64,000 bases of DNA from UBA830 sp038146925 (lineage in GTDB: Bacteria; Pseudomonadota; Alphaproteobacteria; MPNO01; UBA830). Positions 43,357 to 52,406 of the stretch are shown in pieces. Within the stretch, counting starts at the first letter, position 1. Each line of letters starts with the position of its first letter. The notes beneath the pieces were generated by a model that saw nothing but the letters and a program-made list of their open reading frames with translations, had not been told where the DNA came from and did no database searches. The translations under genes and the position numbers were made by a program. The stretch is from assembly GCA_038146925.1 (NCBI GenBank), contig JAYQSP010000006.1, positions 1-64,000 on the forward strand. Direction: 5' to 3'.

Positions 43357-44262
43357 CTTACGCATCTCCGCCGCAAGCTCAGTCATCTGGTCACGCAGCC
43401 AAGAATGCGCCGGAGACTTGTCTGAATGATTGTTCCAAACGCCAATCATACGAAACCGCGGCAGTGGGAAGGGCGTCGGGAATATTTTCAGGTCACCCTC
43501 GAACGGCCGCAGAATGCGCTCCGGCGCCACTGTTATGAACTCGCTGTCTTTTAAAATACTCGGCAGGCTGAGGAAGTTAGGAATCGTGACCGAGACCCGG
43601 CGTTCCCGGTCTAGCTTGCGAAGTGCTTCATCGGTAGGGCCGAAAAATCCGTCGCTAGAAGGTGTCACAAGAACGTGGTCTAGATCGCAGAACCGGTCCA
43701 GGCTTAGTCTATGTTCCGCCTTGGGGTGTGCGGCATCGAGCGCGCAGACATAGCTGTCTTCAAATAATTCGATCGAAGGCGGGTTGGGGGGCGACATTTC
43801 CGGCACAGTCACCGCAAAGTCAATTTCCTGTCGGTCCAGTTGTTCTGCCATGCGCTTGCTGTCGGCCGATACCACGGAAAACCTTATATTAGGGCCAGTA
43901 GCTTTTACCCGCTTTATTAGCGGCGACAGAAATGTCGTCTGTGCGTAATCTGTTGCAGCGATGGTGAAGGTAACGTCGGCGGTTTCAGCAATGAATTCGG
44001 TGCCGGCGAATATCGTATCGATGTCTTGCAGCACCGCCTTAACGGGGCCAATCAGCTCGAGAGCGAACGGGGTTGGGCGGATGCCCTGCTGGGCGCGCAA
44101 AAATAGCGGGTCGTTGAAGGTCGTGCGCAACCTTTTCAGCGCGCCACTAACGGCGGGTTGCGTCAGGTTCAGTCGTTCTGCGGCCCGGCTGACGCTCCGC
44201 TCTGTTAGTAAAACATCGAGTACAGTTAGAAGGTTAAGGTCTACATTTCTGATATTAGCCAT
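43351..44262 (-). CDS. LysR-family transcriptional regulator
   Basis: 303 residues. The N-terminal winged helix-turn-helix (LLTVLDVLLTERSVSRAAERLNLTQPAVSGALKRL) and effector domain belong to the NodD/LinR-like branch, judged from NVDLNLLTVLDVLL and FLRAQQGIRPTPFALEL. Start ATG 44262 behind GAAGG. It is divergent from the PaaA-like diiron gene (44408) with 145 bases between. As LysR proteins usually activate the divergent neighbour, it probably controls the diiron/enoyl-CoA-hydratase unit in response to an acid or CoA ester. The operator was not identified by eye. Confidence 0.9.
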   Translation of the reverse strand: MANIRNVDLNLLTVLDVLLTERSVSRAAERLNLTQPAVSGALKRLRTTFNDPLFLRAQQGIRPTPFALELIGPVKAVLQDIDTIFAGTEFIAETADVTFTIAATDYAQTTFLSPLIKRVKATGPNIRFSVVSADSKRMAEQLDRQEIDFAVTVPEMSPPNPPSIELFEDSYVCALDAAHPKAEHRLSLDRFCDLDHVLVTPSSDGFFGPTDEALRKLDRERRVSVTIPNFLSLPSILKDSEFITVAPERILRPFEGDLKIFPTPFPLPRFRMIGVWNNHSDKSPAHSWLRDQMTELAAEMRKL

Positions 44263-44407
44263 GGTGATACCTTCTATCATCCACAATGATTTGATTTATA
44301 TCTAACTCTTTGAGACAATGCCGACAACGGCAGGGTTTCCTGTCAGTGAACGGGCACCGGTGTCCGTCACAAGTTACTTAAATCCAATTTCAGACGGAGA
44401 CACTCGA

Positions 44408-45175
44408 ATGGCCACCGCAGCCCCTCTTGGAACCGAGACAATCAATAACCCTGCTGAAGCGACTGGCGAATATAGAGAGATGCTGATCCGCTTGATGACG
44501 CGTCAAATTTATGCGGAAACGGCAACCGCCGAAGTTTTCGGCCGCGCCATCACGGCAGCGCCGAATTGGCAGGAAAAAGAACTCGCTGCCGAATTTGCTG
44601 CCGAAGAAGCACGACATAGCCGGGGGCTTTACGATCTCTTGACCGACCTCGGAGAAGATCCGGAAGAAATTATCGCCGGTCGCCCCGACGCTGAAGAATT
44701 CTGGGGTCTCAACCTCGACAACTGGCTCGACATTGCCGTTTTCAACTTCACGGTCGATCGCGCCGGTAGCCATCAGATCATGGAATACCGGGAGTCCAGC
44801 TACGTTCCATGGGGCGCAAGCCAGGAAGAGGTGCTGGAAGACGAAGAGGATCATTACGACAATGGTGTCGAGAACCTCAAGCAGTTTGCAAAGGACCCCG
44901 AACAGCTCGCCGCATTTCAGGAAATCTACGACCGCGTGATGCCGAACTGCCTGAAGCGGGCCTTCGGACGTCTGGAAGGTGCTGATAATGATTTCTGCCT
45001 AGAGCATGGGCTGAAGCGGAACAAAACAGAAGACATTGTTAATCGCTATCTTGAGGAAATGCGCGGTCATATGCAGGGAACCGGCCTGATGTTTCCGCCG
45101 ATTTCTGCCTTTGAAGCCATTAAATGCGAACTTGCCGACAGCACCAAGGAGATCCTTCTGTCGATGCAACGCTGA
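44408..45175 (+). CDS. PaaA/PaaC-like diiron protein (phenylacetyl-CoA epoxidase family)
   Basis: 255 residues, all-helical ferritin-like. Metal-ligand motifs expected for a four-helix diiron site are present: Glu in RQIYAETATAEVFG, EExxRH in FAAEEARHSRGLYD, Glu in HQIMEYRESSY and ExxH in EDEEDHYDNGVEN. This fits the phenylacetic-acid catabolic family, whose catalytic subunit PaaA epoxidises an aromatic CoA thioester with a reductase (PaaE) and partner PaaC. No PaaB, PaaC or PaaE homologue is nearby, so it is a stand-alone relative. GGAG before ATG 44408. A strong terminator follows at 45201. Confidence 0.75.
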   Translation: MATAAPLGTETINNPAEATGEYREMLIRLMTRQIYAETATAEVFGRAITAAPNWQEKELAAEFAAEEARHSRGLYDLLTDLGEDPEEIIAGRPDAEEFWGLNLDNWLDIAVFNFTVDRAGSHQIMEYRESSYVPWGASQEEVLEDEEDHYDNGVENLKQFAKDPEQLAAFQEIYDRVMPNCLKRAFGRLEGADNDFCLEHGLKRNKTEDIVNRYLEEMRGHMQGTGLMFPPISAFEAIKCELADSTKEILLSMQR

Positions 45176-45200
45176 CGGGTCAGAACAGACCAAAGTTTCG

Positions 45201-45236
45201 CCGCCGGCCCTCTCAGGAGCGGCCGGCGGTTTTTTT
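45201..45236 (+). terminator. Rho-independent terminator after the diiron gene
   Basis: A perfect 9-bp GC-only stem (CCGCCGGCC, 45201-45209, with GGCCGGCGG, 45221-45229), an 11-base loop and a run of seven T. It lies 26 bases after the stop of the diiron gene and before the enoyl-CoA hydratase start, so those two genes are probably separated at the transcript level unless read-through occurs. Confidence 0.9.
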
Positions 45237-45264
45237 GTTGCTAACAGATACCCGGGGAAATCCG

Positions 45265-46083
45265 ATGATTACCGAAACTAACGACGTCATCCTCGACCAT
45301 GAATTCAACGCGCTTAAGGTTGATATTTCAGACCAGATCCTGACCATCACCCTAAATCGGCCGGAACGCTTGAACACCTTCGATGAAGGCATGAAAGAAG
45401 ATTTCCGGTGGATTGAACGCCGTATTGAAGCCAATGACGATATCAGGGTGATCATCATCAACGCGGAAGGGGAAAAGGCGTTCGGCGCCGGAGCCGACGT
45501 TTCCTGGTTCGAACAGGACTTCCCGACCGAACGGTTCCGTATTGAATATCGCTGGATTCACGACTTCTTCGACCGACTGGAACGAATTGAGATTCCCGTG
45601 ATCTGTGCGGCCCAAGGCATCTGCGCCTGCGGCGGTCTGGAACTGGCAATGTCCTGCGATTTCCGGATTTGTTCGGAAGACGCACGTTTCGGATTTACCG
45701 AAGGCAACATCAACCTGATCCCGGGCTCAGGCGGATGTTCGCGCCTTATCCGCCTGATTGGACCTGGCTGGGCGAAGGAACTGGTGCTCGCCGGTGAATT
45801 CATCGACGCGGAAAAGGCCGCTCAGCTGGGTCTCGTCACCCGCGTGGTGGCGAAGGAAAAGCTGCAGGAAGAAGCCCGCGCACTGGCCGCGAAGCTGGTA
45901 GCAAAGGCGCCCATGGCTATGGGGCTGGCGAAAGCCATTATGAACACGTGCGAAAACATCGACATGGCGTCCGGGCGCATTCTCGAACGTATCGGCCAGT
46001 CAGTGCTGATCACTTCCGAAGACCATAAGGAAGGCGTCCGCGCCTTTCGCGAAAAACGCCCGCCGGTCTATAAGGGCCGGTAA
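45265..46083 (+). CDS. Enoyl-CoA hydratase/isomerase (crotonase) family protein
   Basis: 272 residues. Crotonase signatures: LTITLNRPERLNTFDEGM, the first oxyanion-hole strand EKAFGAGADVSWFEQD and the second ICACGGLELAMSCDFRIC, followed by GFTEGNINLIPGSGG and the trimerisation helix. The Glu expected at the first catalytic position (in the GGLELA helix) is present. The reaction is likely hydration, isomerisation or ring-related hydrolysis of an acyl-CoA. Start ATG 45265, directly behind the terminator and GGGGAAAT. Convergent with the HpaB-type monooxygenase, five bases apart. Confidence 0.87.
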   Translation: MITETNDVILDHEFNALKVDISDQILTITLNRPERLNTFDEGMKEDFRWIERRIEANDDIRVIIINAEGEKAFGAGADVSWFEQDFPTERFRIEYRWIHDFFDRLERIEIPVICAAQGICACGGLELAMSCDFRICSEDARFGFTEGNINLIPGSGGCSRLIRLIGPGWAKELVLAGEFIDAEKAAQLGLVTRVVAKEKLQEEARALAAKLVAKAPMAMGLAKAIMNTCENIDMASGRILERIGQSVLITSEDHKEGVRAFREKRPPVYKGR

Positions 46084-46088
46084 TTACG

Positions 46089-47555
46089 CTATCGGCTTTC
46101 GGCGTCGTATCCGGACAGAAGGCCGTCCACGATGGCGTCCAGCTCGTCCCACGGTGCGGCATTGTAGCTGTAACTGTCCATAACGAATCCCGGGCCGGCA
46201 TAGAACTTTTCATAAAGCATATGCCGCCCGGCGAATTCGGTGCCGAGCACGTCCCAGGCGAGCCGCATCAGTTTCATACGGTCCTGCGCCGACTGATCCG
46301 TCACCGACCAGTAGGTTTCGAATTTCTCGTTCAGCTCCGGATCCGCAATCACGGATGAATCCGCCGGCATCTGGATCGGCCCGCCGCCCATGAGTTCCCG
46401 TACCATGTCGCAGATGGCGGAATGATTGTTCGTGCACCAGTGCAGCGCTGCATACATATAGCGGCGGTTGACGGTGACATAGCCCGATCCCGGCACCATT
46501 TCCTCGCAACCGTGCAGCTGACCCATGATCATGCCTTCGAGGGTCGCCAGAAGGGCAGCCAGTTTGCCGAGCGTGCTTTGCACCGCCGGGATCTTGTCCG
46601 CCTTGTTCGATCGCGTCAGCTTGTGCGCCAGCGCCACGATCAGCTTCAGTTTCTCGAGAAACCGCACATTCGCCTGGTGATTGGCCAGCGAATGCCCGGG
46701 TGTCTGCATGTAGATCTCCCGCGACATATGGGTGTCCTTATGCAGGAACACGCGTTCCCACGGCACTTTCACGTCTTCGAACAGAATGGCTGCGTCGGTC
46801 TCGTCGTAGCGGGCCGATAGCGGCATGTCGAACTCGCTGTTTGCAGACGCCTCGTATGGCTTGCGCGACCAGATGGAGACGCCCGGCAGGTTCAGGGGAA
46901 CCGCGCAGGTGATTGCCTCCGCTTCCTGGCCGGGCGGCACGGGCTGCAGATTTCCGACCCACGTCTCGTGACAGAACACCGATGCGGTTCCGATCATCTT
47001 CAGTCCATTAATGACAACGCCGTCGTCGTCTTCCCGGACCACGCGCAGGGTCGGGGAGACCTGTCCCGTTTCCTTAAGCTCGGCATCAACGCGCCGTGTT
47101 GCCTGCGGATTTGTCACCGAATGGGACAGGAACAAATCGTCACGGCGGGCCTTGTTGTAATAGGCGGTCAGGTTGTCGCCGAACCCCTCGTGCAGATCTT
47201 CGAAGAGACCGGGATCGGTCGCGAGACCGGACAGGTAGCTCGGGAAGTTGTCTGGAGATCGCCCCACGAACCCGTAAGTCCACGACGCGATCCGGCGATG
47301 GGTTTCGAACCGGCGTTCGAGGTCTGCGCGCGATCTCGGGCGCAGAAAATAAGTGGAAAACGTCTCTCCGTCCTCTTCCGAGACCATCACGTCGCGGTTT
47401 TCGGCCGCGTTCTTGCGATCGTAGATCATGCCCAGGGTCGCAGCGGCATTACGGAACGCGGGGTGGGTTGTAACGTCGCCCACAAGCTCCTTGCCGATAT
47501 AGACGCGACGACCGTCGCGTATGCTTTCGAGAAATTCCTTGCCGCTCAGCATCAC
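46089..47555 (-). CDS. HpaB-family flavin-dependent monooxygenase (4-hydroxyphenylacetate 3-hydroxylase type)
   Basis: 488 residues, normal family length, acyl-CoA-dehydrogenase-like fold. Family stretches are SGKEFLESIRDGRRVYI, THPAFRNAAATLGMIYD, TYFLRPRSRADLERR, LKMIGTASVFCHETWVGN, FEDVKVPWERVFLH and MVRELMGGGPIQMPAD. The large component uses reduced FAD supplied by a separate reductase (HpaC type), which is not present nearby. It hydroxylates phenols or heteroaromatic acids ortho to an existing group. The first codon is GTG 47555, overlapping the cyclase stop by four bases, so the two are translationally coupled. Confidence 0.87.
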   Translation of the reverse strand: MMLSGKEFLESIRDGRRVYIGKELVGDVTTHPAFRNAAATLGMIYDRKNAAENRDVMVSEEDGETFSTYFLRPRSRADLERRFETHRRIASWTYGFVGRSPDNFPSYLSGLATDPGLFEDLHEGFGDNLTAYYNKARRDDLFLSHSVTNPQATRRVDAELKETGQVSPTLRVVREDDDGVVINGLKMIGTASVFCHETWVGNLQPVPPGQEAEAITCAVPLNLPGVSIWSRKPYEASANSEFDMPLSARYDETDAAILFEDVKVPWERVFLHKDTHMSREIYMQTPGHSLANHQANVRFLEKLKLIVALAHKLTRSNKADKIPAVQSTLGKLAALLATLEGMIMGQLHGCEEMVPGSGYVTVNRRYMYAALHWCTNNHSAICDMVRELMGGGPIQMPADSSVIADPELNEKFETYWSVTDQSAQDRMKLMRLAWDVLGTEFAGRHMLYEKFYAGPGFVMDSYSYNAAPWDELDAIVDGLLSGYDAESR

Positions 47556-48199
47556 TCGACCTCCGCCGGCGTCAACACGGCGCGAACCGGCGCGCCATCA
47601 GACCCTGCGATCTTCATCGGCAGGCATGTCAGGTCGTAAACGCCGCCGGACACATTCCGCAGATCCAGACCTTCAACGATTATAATTTCCGCCTCTAACA
47701 GCACGATGTGAGTGGTGGAGACATCATCGGCAAAAAGCTGGATTGACAGATAGTCGATCCCGATCAGGCGAATACCTTTCTCGACGACCCATCTTGCCGC
47801 ATCTGCCGTTAACGCGGCGTAATCCTCGAAAAACGTATGATCGGGTTTCGACCAAAGCTCTGAATTGGACGTTTTAAGAAGGAGCCGTTCCGTGCCCTCC
47901 GGTATGTTCAGCGCATCCAGATCCGCCGATGAGATTTCGGCGGTGTCGGGAATCTCTCCTACAAAACAGCGGCCGACGAGAACTCCGAGATCCAGCTGGT
48001 CCACGGTTTTGCCACCGTCGATGAAGTGACAGGGTGCGTCCAGATGCGTGCCGAAATGGACGCCTGTATCGATCCGCGTCACGTTGCAGCGATATCCGCC
48101 TTCGACGCTTTTCATCAGGGAAACTTCAGGCCGCGGGTCGCCGGGCCAGAGAGGCAGATCGGTCCGGAACGGGACCGTGATGTCGATGATGTCTGACAT
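47552..48199 (-). CDS. Metal-dependent cyclase/hydrolase (kynurenine-formamidase-like)
   Basis: 215 residues. The zinc site HFGTHLDAPCHFIDGG is the diagnostic motif of the cyclase family (KynB, isatin hydrolase, polyketide cyclase), with DITVPFRTDLPLWPGDPRP at the start and GIDYLSIQLF / EGLDLRNVSGG toward the end. These enzymes hydrolyse amides or lactams such as N-formylkynurenine or isatin, or cyclise. Coupled to the HpaB-type monooxygenase, it may open a ring made by hydroxylation. ATG 48199 has AAAGGAAAC ahead; the frame upstream was excluded. Divergent from the MmgE/PrpD gene by 120 bases. Confidence 0.87.
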   Translation of the reverse strand: MSDIIDITVPFRTDLPLWPGDPRPEVSLMKSVEGGYRCNVTRIDTGVHFGTHLDAPCHFIDGGKTVDQLDLGVLVGRCFVGEIPDTAEISSADLDALNIPEGTERLLLKTSNSELWSKPDHTFFEDYAALTADAARWVVEKGIRLIGIDYLSIQLFADDVSTTHIVLLEAEIIIVEGLDLRNVSGGVYDLTCLPMKIAGSDGAPVRAVLTPAEVE

Positions 48200-48319
48200 G
48201 GGTTTCCTTTTGTTCGCCGCTCCAGAATAGCGAACGGCAATCTCTGACGCCAATCAACGGATGTTTGCGCCCTGACAGGCGGCAACGCTAGATTGGAAAA
48301 AATTTTCAAGGAGAGTTTC

Positions 48320-49669
48320 GTGTCCCAAACGACGACGCAACGACTGGCGGAATTCGCCGCGACGACCGACGCCGAGACATTGCCTGAAGACGTACGCGTC
48401 TCGGCAACGGCTTTGCTGTCCGATGCGCTGGCCTGTGCGTTGGCCGGACACCGCGGTGAGGAGACTCACCAGTTGATGGCTGTCACGCGGGCTCTCGGCG
48501 GATCGGACGAGAGCAGCGTTATCGGCGGCGGCCGCCTGTCGCTGGCCGGTGCGACCATGATGAACGGTTATCTGGTCACGGCGGTCACCATGTGCGACGT
48601 CCACCGGGCGACTCTGACCCATATCACGCCCGAGGTCGTGCCGCCGGCACTCGCGGTCGCCGAGCGGGACGACCTGTCCGGCGCCGACCTGCTGACCGCC
48701 ATAGCCATTGGATCCGAAGTGACGACCCGAGTCGGCATTGGTCTGGATTACCCGGTTTTTCGGGGCAAGGGCTGGCACGGGCCGGGTGTGATCGGTCCGT
48801 TCGGCGGTGCGGCTGCCGTTGGCAGTTTGCGAGGCTTCGATGCGGATAGAATGGCCCGCGCTTTCGGTCTTGCCGGCAGTCAGGCCGCCGGGACGTTCGC
48901 AGCCTGGGGCACGCCGACGGTCAAGTTTCATCAATGCCGGGCGGCGCTCTCCGGACTGATGGCAGCCCTGCTGGCAGAACAGGATTTCGTCGCCAACAAG
49001 GAGTTCCTCACCACGGAGGACGGCGGCCTCTACAACACTTACGCGGAGGGCGGATTGCCCGACCTGGTCACCAACGATCTCGGGTCACGCTGGGAGCTGC
49101 AACGGATCGCACTCCGTCTCTGGCCGTCGGCGACGGCTCTGCAGGAGGTAATCACCGCGCTGTTCAATATCGTGCAGGAACACGACGTCGCTTTCGACCA
49201 AATCGCGTCCGTGAGGCTGAAGCTGAGCGAAACGCCTTACAAGATGCACGGCGGCTTTTCGACCTATGTAGCGAAGTTCGAAGCACTGCTGTCCGCGCAT
49301 TACGTCGCCAGCGTTTATCTGCGCGATCGCACCGTCACGCTCGACCAGTTCGAACCCGATTGTTACGACGATCCGGTTCTGCGCCGTTTCGCGGCGGAAC
49401 AGGTCGAAATATTGCACGACCAAAGCCTCTCGAACGGTCAGGCCATCGCGGAAATCGACATGAAATCCGGCGCCACGCTGACGGCGCGATGCGACCATCC
49501 GCTGGGGGCGCCCGAAAATCCGCTCTCGGCGGAACAAACGGACGAGAAACTGCGTACCTGCGCCGCCTACCGGTTGCCGGAAAGCCGTGTGGACGAACTC
49601 GTCGCAACCGTAAACGATATCGGATCCCTGAATTCAGTGCGCGAACTGATGTCGTTGATGCGTCAGTAG
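48320..49669 (+). CDS. MmgE/PrpD family dehydratase-like protein
   Basis: 449 residues, characteristic all-helical PrpD fold: LAEFAATTDAETLPEDVRV at the start, ALLSDALACALAGHRG, GYLVTAVTMCDVHRATLTHITPEVVPPALA (with the His of the active site), GVIGPFGGAAAVGSLRGFD and KFHQCRAALSGLMAALLA. The best known member dehydrates 2-methylcitrate; others act as isomerases or epimerases (cis-aconitate decarboxylase, iminodisuccinate epimerase). GTG 48320 preceded by AAGGAGAG is preferred over the in-frame codon at 48293. Its stop overlaps the stop of the convergent dehydrogenase pseudogene by three bases. Confidence 0.85.
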   Translation: MSQTTTQRLAEFAATTDAETLPEDVRVSATALLSDALACALAGHRGEETHQLMAVTRALGGSDESSVIGGGRLSLAGATMMNGYLVTAVTMCDVHRATLTHITPEVVPPALAVAERDDLSGADLLTAIAIGSEVTTRVGIGLDYPVFRGKGWHGPGVIGPFGGAAAVGSLRGFDADRMARAFGLAGSQAAGTFAAWGTPTVKFHQCRAALSGLMAALLAEQDFVANKEFLTTEDGGLYNTYAEGGLPDLVTNDLGSRWELQRIALRLWPSATALQEVITALFNIVQEHDVAFDQIASVRLKLSETPYKMHGGFSTYVAKFEALLSAHYVASVYLRDRTVTLDQFEPDCYDDPVLRRFAAEQVEILHDQSLSNGQAIAEIDMKSGATLTARCDHPLGAPENPLSAEQTDEKLRTCAAYRLPESRVDELVATVNDIGSLNSVRELMSLMRQ

Positions 49670-50596
49670 CCGAGCCGGGTGTCGATCTGACCGGTCAGCG
49701 GTTTCCCGGAACGGGCACGGCGAATGTTGTCGGCTAGGACCGGCGCGGCGGATTCGGGCAACGTCCACGCGGCCGCATGCGGATACATGACGATCTTTGG
49801 GTGTGCCCAGAACGGATGATCCTGCGGCAGCGGTTCCTGGCGGTACACGTCGAGCGTGGCACCGGACAGCTGACCACTGTCCAAAGCATCGATCAGATCG
49901 TCGTCCACGACATGTTTTCCGCGGGCCGCGTTGATCACCACCGCACCGCGGGGCAGGGCGCCGAGGGTGGTGGCATCCAGAACATCTTCGGTCTCGGGCG
50001 TCAGCGGCAGCAGGCACACCAGAATATCGCTCCGTTCCAGCAGGGCGAAACAGACCGTCCTCTCCGTGGAAGCTTTCGATACCCGGTATATCCTTCGGGG
50101 AACGCGACCAGCCGGCAACGGGGAAGCCGAACCGGACGAGCATCTCTCCGCACGCGGCGCCCAGACGCCCCAATCCGAGAATGCCGACGCGCCGGTTCTT
50201 CGACAGCGTCTGCCGGAGGAGTTTCCACTCGCCCGCCTGCTGTTGCGCGCGATACTCGGGCTCCCGCCGATGATGCCGCAGGACTTCCATCGTCACGAAC
50301 TCCACCATGCCGGTCTGCAGCCCCGGATCTATCAGCCGTGCGACGGGAACGCCGGCCGGCAATTCGGGATCGCGTAAAACGTGTTCGACACCCGCGCCAA
50401 GAGACAGAATGGCCCTGAGGCCGGGGAACGACGCCAGCGCACCGCGCGGCGGCTGCCAGGTCAGCGCGATGTCGATATCCTCGGGATCGCCCGCATTGTC
50501 GGGCCAGAGACGAATGTCCAGATCGGGGATTTCGGTGCGCAGGGCGTCGGACCAAACTGCCGGGTCTTCGCCATCGCACATAAACAGGAGGGCCAT
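49663..50596 (-). pseudogene. D-2-hydroxyacid dehydrogenase (GhrA-like), single-base frameshift
   Basis: ATG 50596 (MALLFMCDGEDPAVW) runs through the N-terminal catalytic domain and the NAD motif (RVGILGLGRLGAACGEML), then loses frame at the three-A run 50048-50050. The other frame resumes exactly in register: DILVCLLPLTPETEDVLDA, GAVVINAARGKHVVDDDLI, ATLDVYRQEPLPQDHPFW, HAAAWTLPESAA. Dropping one base restores an intact 310-residue enzyme that reduces glyoxylate or hydroxypyruvate-type 2-oxo acids. One lesion only, so it may be a sequencing or assembly error. The Glu/His catalytic pair (RQEPL / PHAAA) survives. It lies between the MmgE and NadX-like genes, pointing to the left. Confidence 0.75.
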
Positions 50597-50681
50597 GCAA
50601 ATCTGCCGTAGTGAAAGGTTTGATGCGCGCGCACTTTGGCGGTAAGCCTGTTGTAAGTCACGTGGGAAAGGGAGAACGAAC

Positions 50682-51482
50682 GTGAAAGTCGGAATTGCCG
50701 GATTCGGGACGATCGGCAAGCCCGTCGCAGCAGCCCTGCACAGGGGCATCGAAGGGCTGGAACTCGCCGCGGTCTGTTCGCGCGACCGCGAAAAAGCAAA
50801 ACGCAATATGGAAGGGCGGTGCGATCCGGTACCGGTGCTCGATCCGCAGGCGCTGGCAGATACGTGCGACGTCGTCGTCGAATGCGTACCCAAAGCGGCG
50901 TTTCGCGAGATCGCGGAACCTGCATTGAAAGCCGGCCGTATATTCGTCACCGTCAGCGGTGCCGGTTTGCTGATCCACCCGGACGTTATCGACATCGCGC
51001 GGGAGAACGGCGCTCAGATCATTCTGGCGACCGGCGCGCTGCTGGGGCTGGATGCCGTCCGGGCCGCCGCGGAGGGTGAAATCCACGATGTAACCATGAT
51101 TACCCGCAAGCCCCCGTTTTCGCTGACCGGCGCGCCGTATCTGGAAGAACACGGCATCTCCATCGACAATCTCGACGAGCCGTTGAAAGTCTTCGAAGGC
51201 ACCGCCCGCGAAGGCGCAGCTGGATTTCCGGCGAACGTCAACGTGGCAGCGGCGCTCGGACTGGCCGGCATCGGTGTGGACCGCACAAAGCTGCAGATAT
51301 GGGCCGATCCGGCGCTCGACCGGAATACGCACCGGATCGACGTCGAAGCGGACAGTGCACGCTTCAGCCTCAGCATCGAAAACGTACCGTCGGAGGAAAA
51401 TCCCGGCACCGGAAAAATCACGGCTCTGAGCGTGATCGCCGCCCTCCGCGGGCTGACGACGCCGCTCAGAGTCGGCACCTGA
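50682..51482 (+). CDS. Aspartate-dehydrogenase-like (NadX family) oxidoreductase
   Basis: 266 residues. Rossmann motif KVGIAGFGTIGKPVA, middle segments VTVSGAGLLIHPDVI and ATGALLGLDAVRAA, then the DUF108 domain: RKPPFSLTGAPY, VFEGTAREGAAGFPANVNVAAALGLAGIGVD, ADPALDRNTHRID and IENVPSEENPGTGKITALS. This matches L-aspartate dehydrogenase, which makes iminoaspartate or the reverse amination. No nadA, nadB or nadC is adjacent. Next door are an enoyl-CoA hydratase and an acyl-CoA synthetase, so the substrate in this catabolic setting may be another dicarboxylate or amino acid. ATG 50682 starts a four-gene plus-strand run to 55188. Confidence 0.8.
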   Translation: MKVGIAGFGTIGKPVAAALHRGIEGLELAAVCSRDREKAKRNMEGRCDPVPVLDPQALADTCDVVVECVPKAAFREIAEPALKAGRIFVTVSGAGLLIHPDVIDIARENGAQIILATGALLGLDAVRAAAEGEIHDVTMITRKPPFSLTGAPYLEEHGISIDNLDEPLKVFEGTAREGAAGFPANVNVAAALGLAGIGVDRTKLQIWADPALDRNTHRIDVEADSARFSLSIENVPSEENPGTGKITALSVIAALRGLTTPLRVGT

Positions 51483-51503
51483 ATTCGCAAAGGAGACATT
51501 GAA

Positions 51504-52406
51504 ATGGAATACCAGGCCCTGAAATGGGAAATCCGCGAAAATCCCAATCAGCCGGGCGAAATGTCGATCGGCCTGCTGACGCTCAACCGGCCGGATTTCC
51601 TGAACGCCGTTGACGTCCGTATGCGCGTCGAACTCGACATTCTGTGCGACGAGATTGCCCATAACAGCAACATCAAGGTGATGATCATCACCGGCGAGGG
51701 CAGGGGATTCTCCGCCGGCGGCGACCTCAAATCCGAGGCCGGACCGCTTGGCGCCGGCGAAGAGGATTTTGATTTCGGCAATTTCGGCGCCTACAAGGAA
51801 ATCGCCAGTCTGTTTTTCAACGATTTGCGCCATCAGGTGTTGCAGCGCGCGTTCAGGAAGTTCGAGGACCTGCCCTGTATCGTCATCGCGGCGATCAACG
51901 GACCTGCGGTCGGCATCGGACTGGAAATCTGCACGCTCTGCGATCTTCGGTTTGCCTCCGACAAGGCGAAACTCGGCGAAGTGGCGGTCCCGGCGGGTTT
52001 CCTGCCGGAATCCGGCGGCGCGCGAAACCTTCCCAAGCTGGTGGGGATCGGGAAGGCATTGGACATGATCCTGACCGGCAAAATCATCGAAGCCGACGAA
52101 GCGCTGGAGATCGGACTGGTCGAGAAGGTATTCCCGCATGACGACCTGCTCGACGAAACTTTTGCCTACGCGGCGCAGATCGCCTCCAACCCCTATCTGT
52201 CGGTCCGCTACGCCAAGGATCTGGTGCGCATGTACTGGAACCATAATCGGACGGACGAAGGCTGGGCCCGCGAATTCGCGGCGATCCAGGAAATCACCCG
52301 TACCGGCGATTGCCGCGAGGGTATCCGCGCATTCCTCGAGAAACGCGAAGCCGACTACAAGGGGCCATACTACGATAACCCGCCCTGGGGTCGCGGCGGC
52401 AAATGA
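51504..52406 (+). CDS. Enoyl-CoA hydratase/isomerase family protein
   Basis: 300 residues. SIGLLTLNRPDFLNAVDVRM opens the crotonase fold; the oxyanion-hole strands are EGRGFSAGGDLKSEAG and INGPAVGIGLEICTLCDLRFA, followed by FLPESGGARNLPKLVG and a C-terminal helix. An insert (about 75-100) with PLGAGEEDFDFGNFGAYKEI is longer than in the other hydratase at 45265. AAAGGAGA precedes ATG 51504. The four-base overlap of its stop with the synthetase start (ATGA) indicates coupling, so it probably acts on the thioester made by that enzyme. Confidence 0.87.
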   Translation: MEYQALKWEIRENPNQPGEMSIGLLTLNRPDFLNAVDVRMRVELDILCDEIAHNSNIKVMIITGEGRGFSAGGDLKSEAGPLGAGEEDFDFGNFGAYKEIASLFFNDLRHQVLQRAFRKFEDLPCIVIAAINGPAVGIGLEICTLCDLRFASDKAKLGEVAVPAGFLPESGGARNLPKLVGIGKALDMILTGKIIEADEALEIGLVEKVFPHDDLLDETFAYAAQIASNPYLSVRYAKDLVRMYWNHNRTDEGWAREFAAIQEITRTGDCREGIRAFLEKREADYKGPYYDNPPWGRGGK

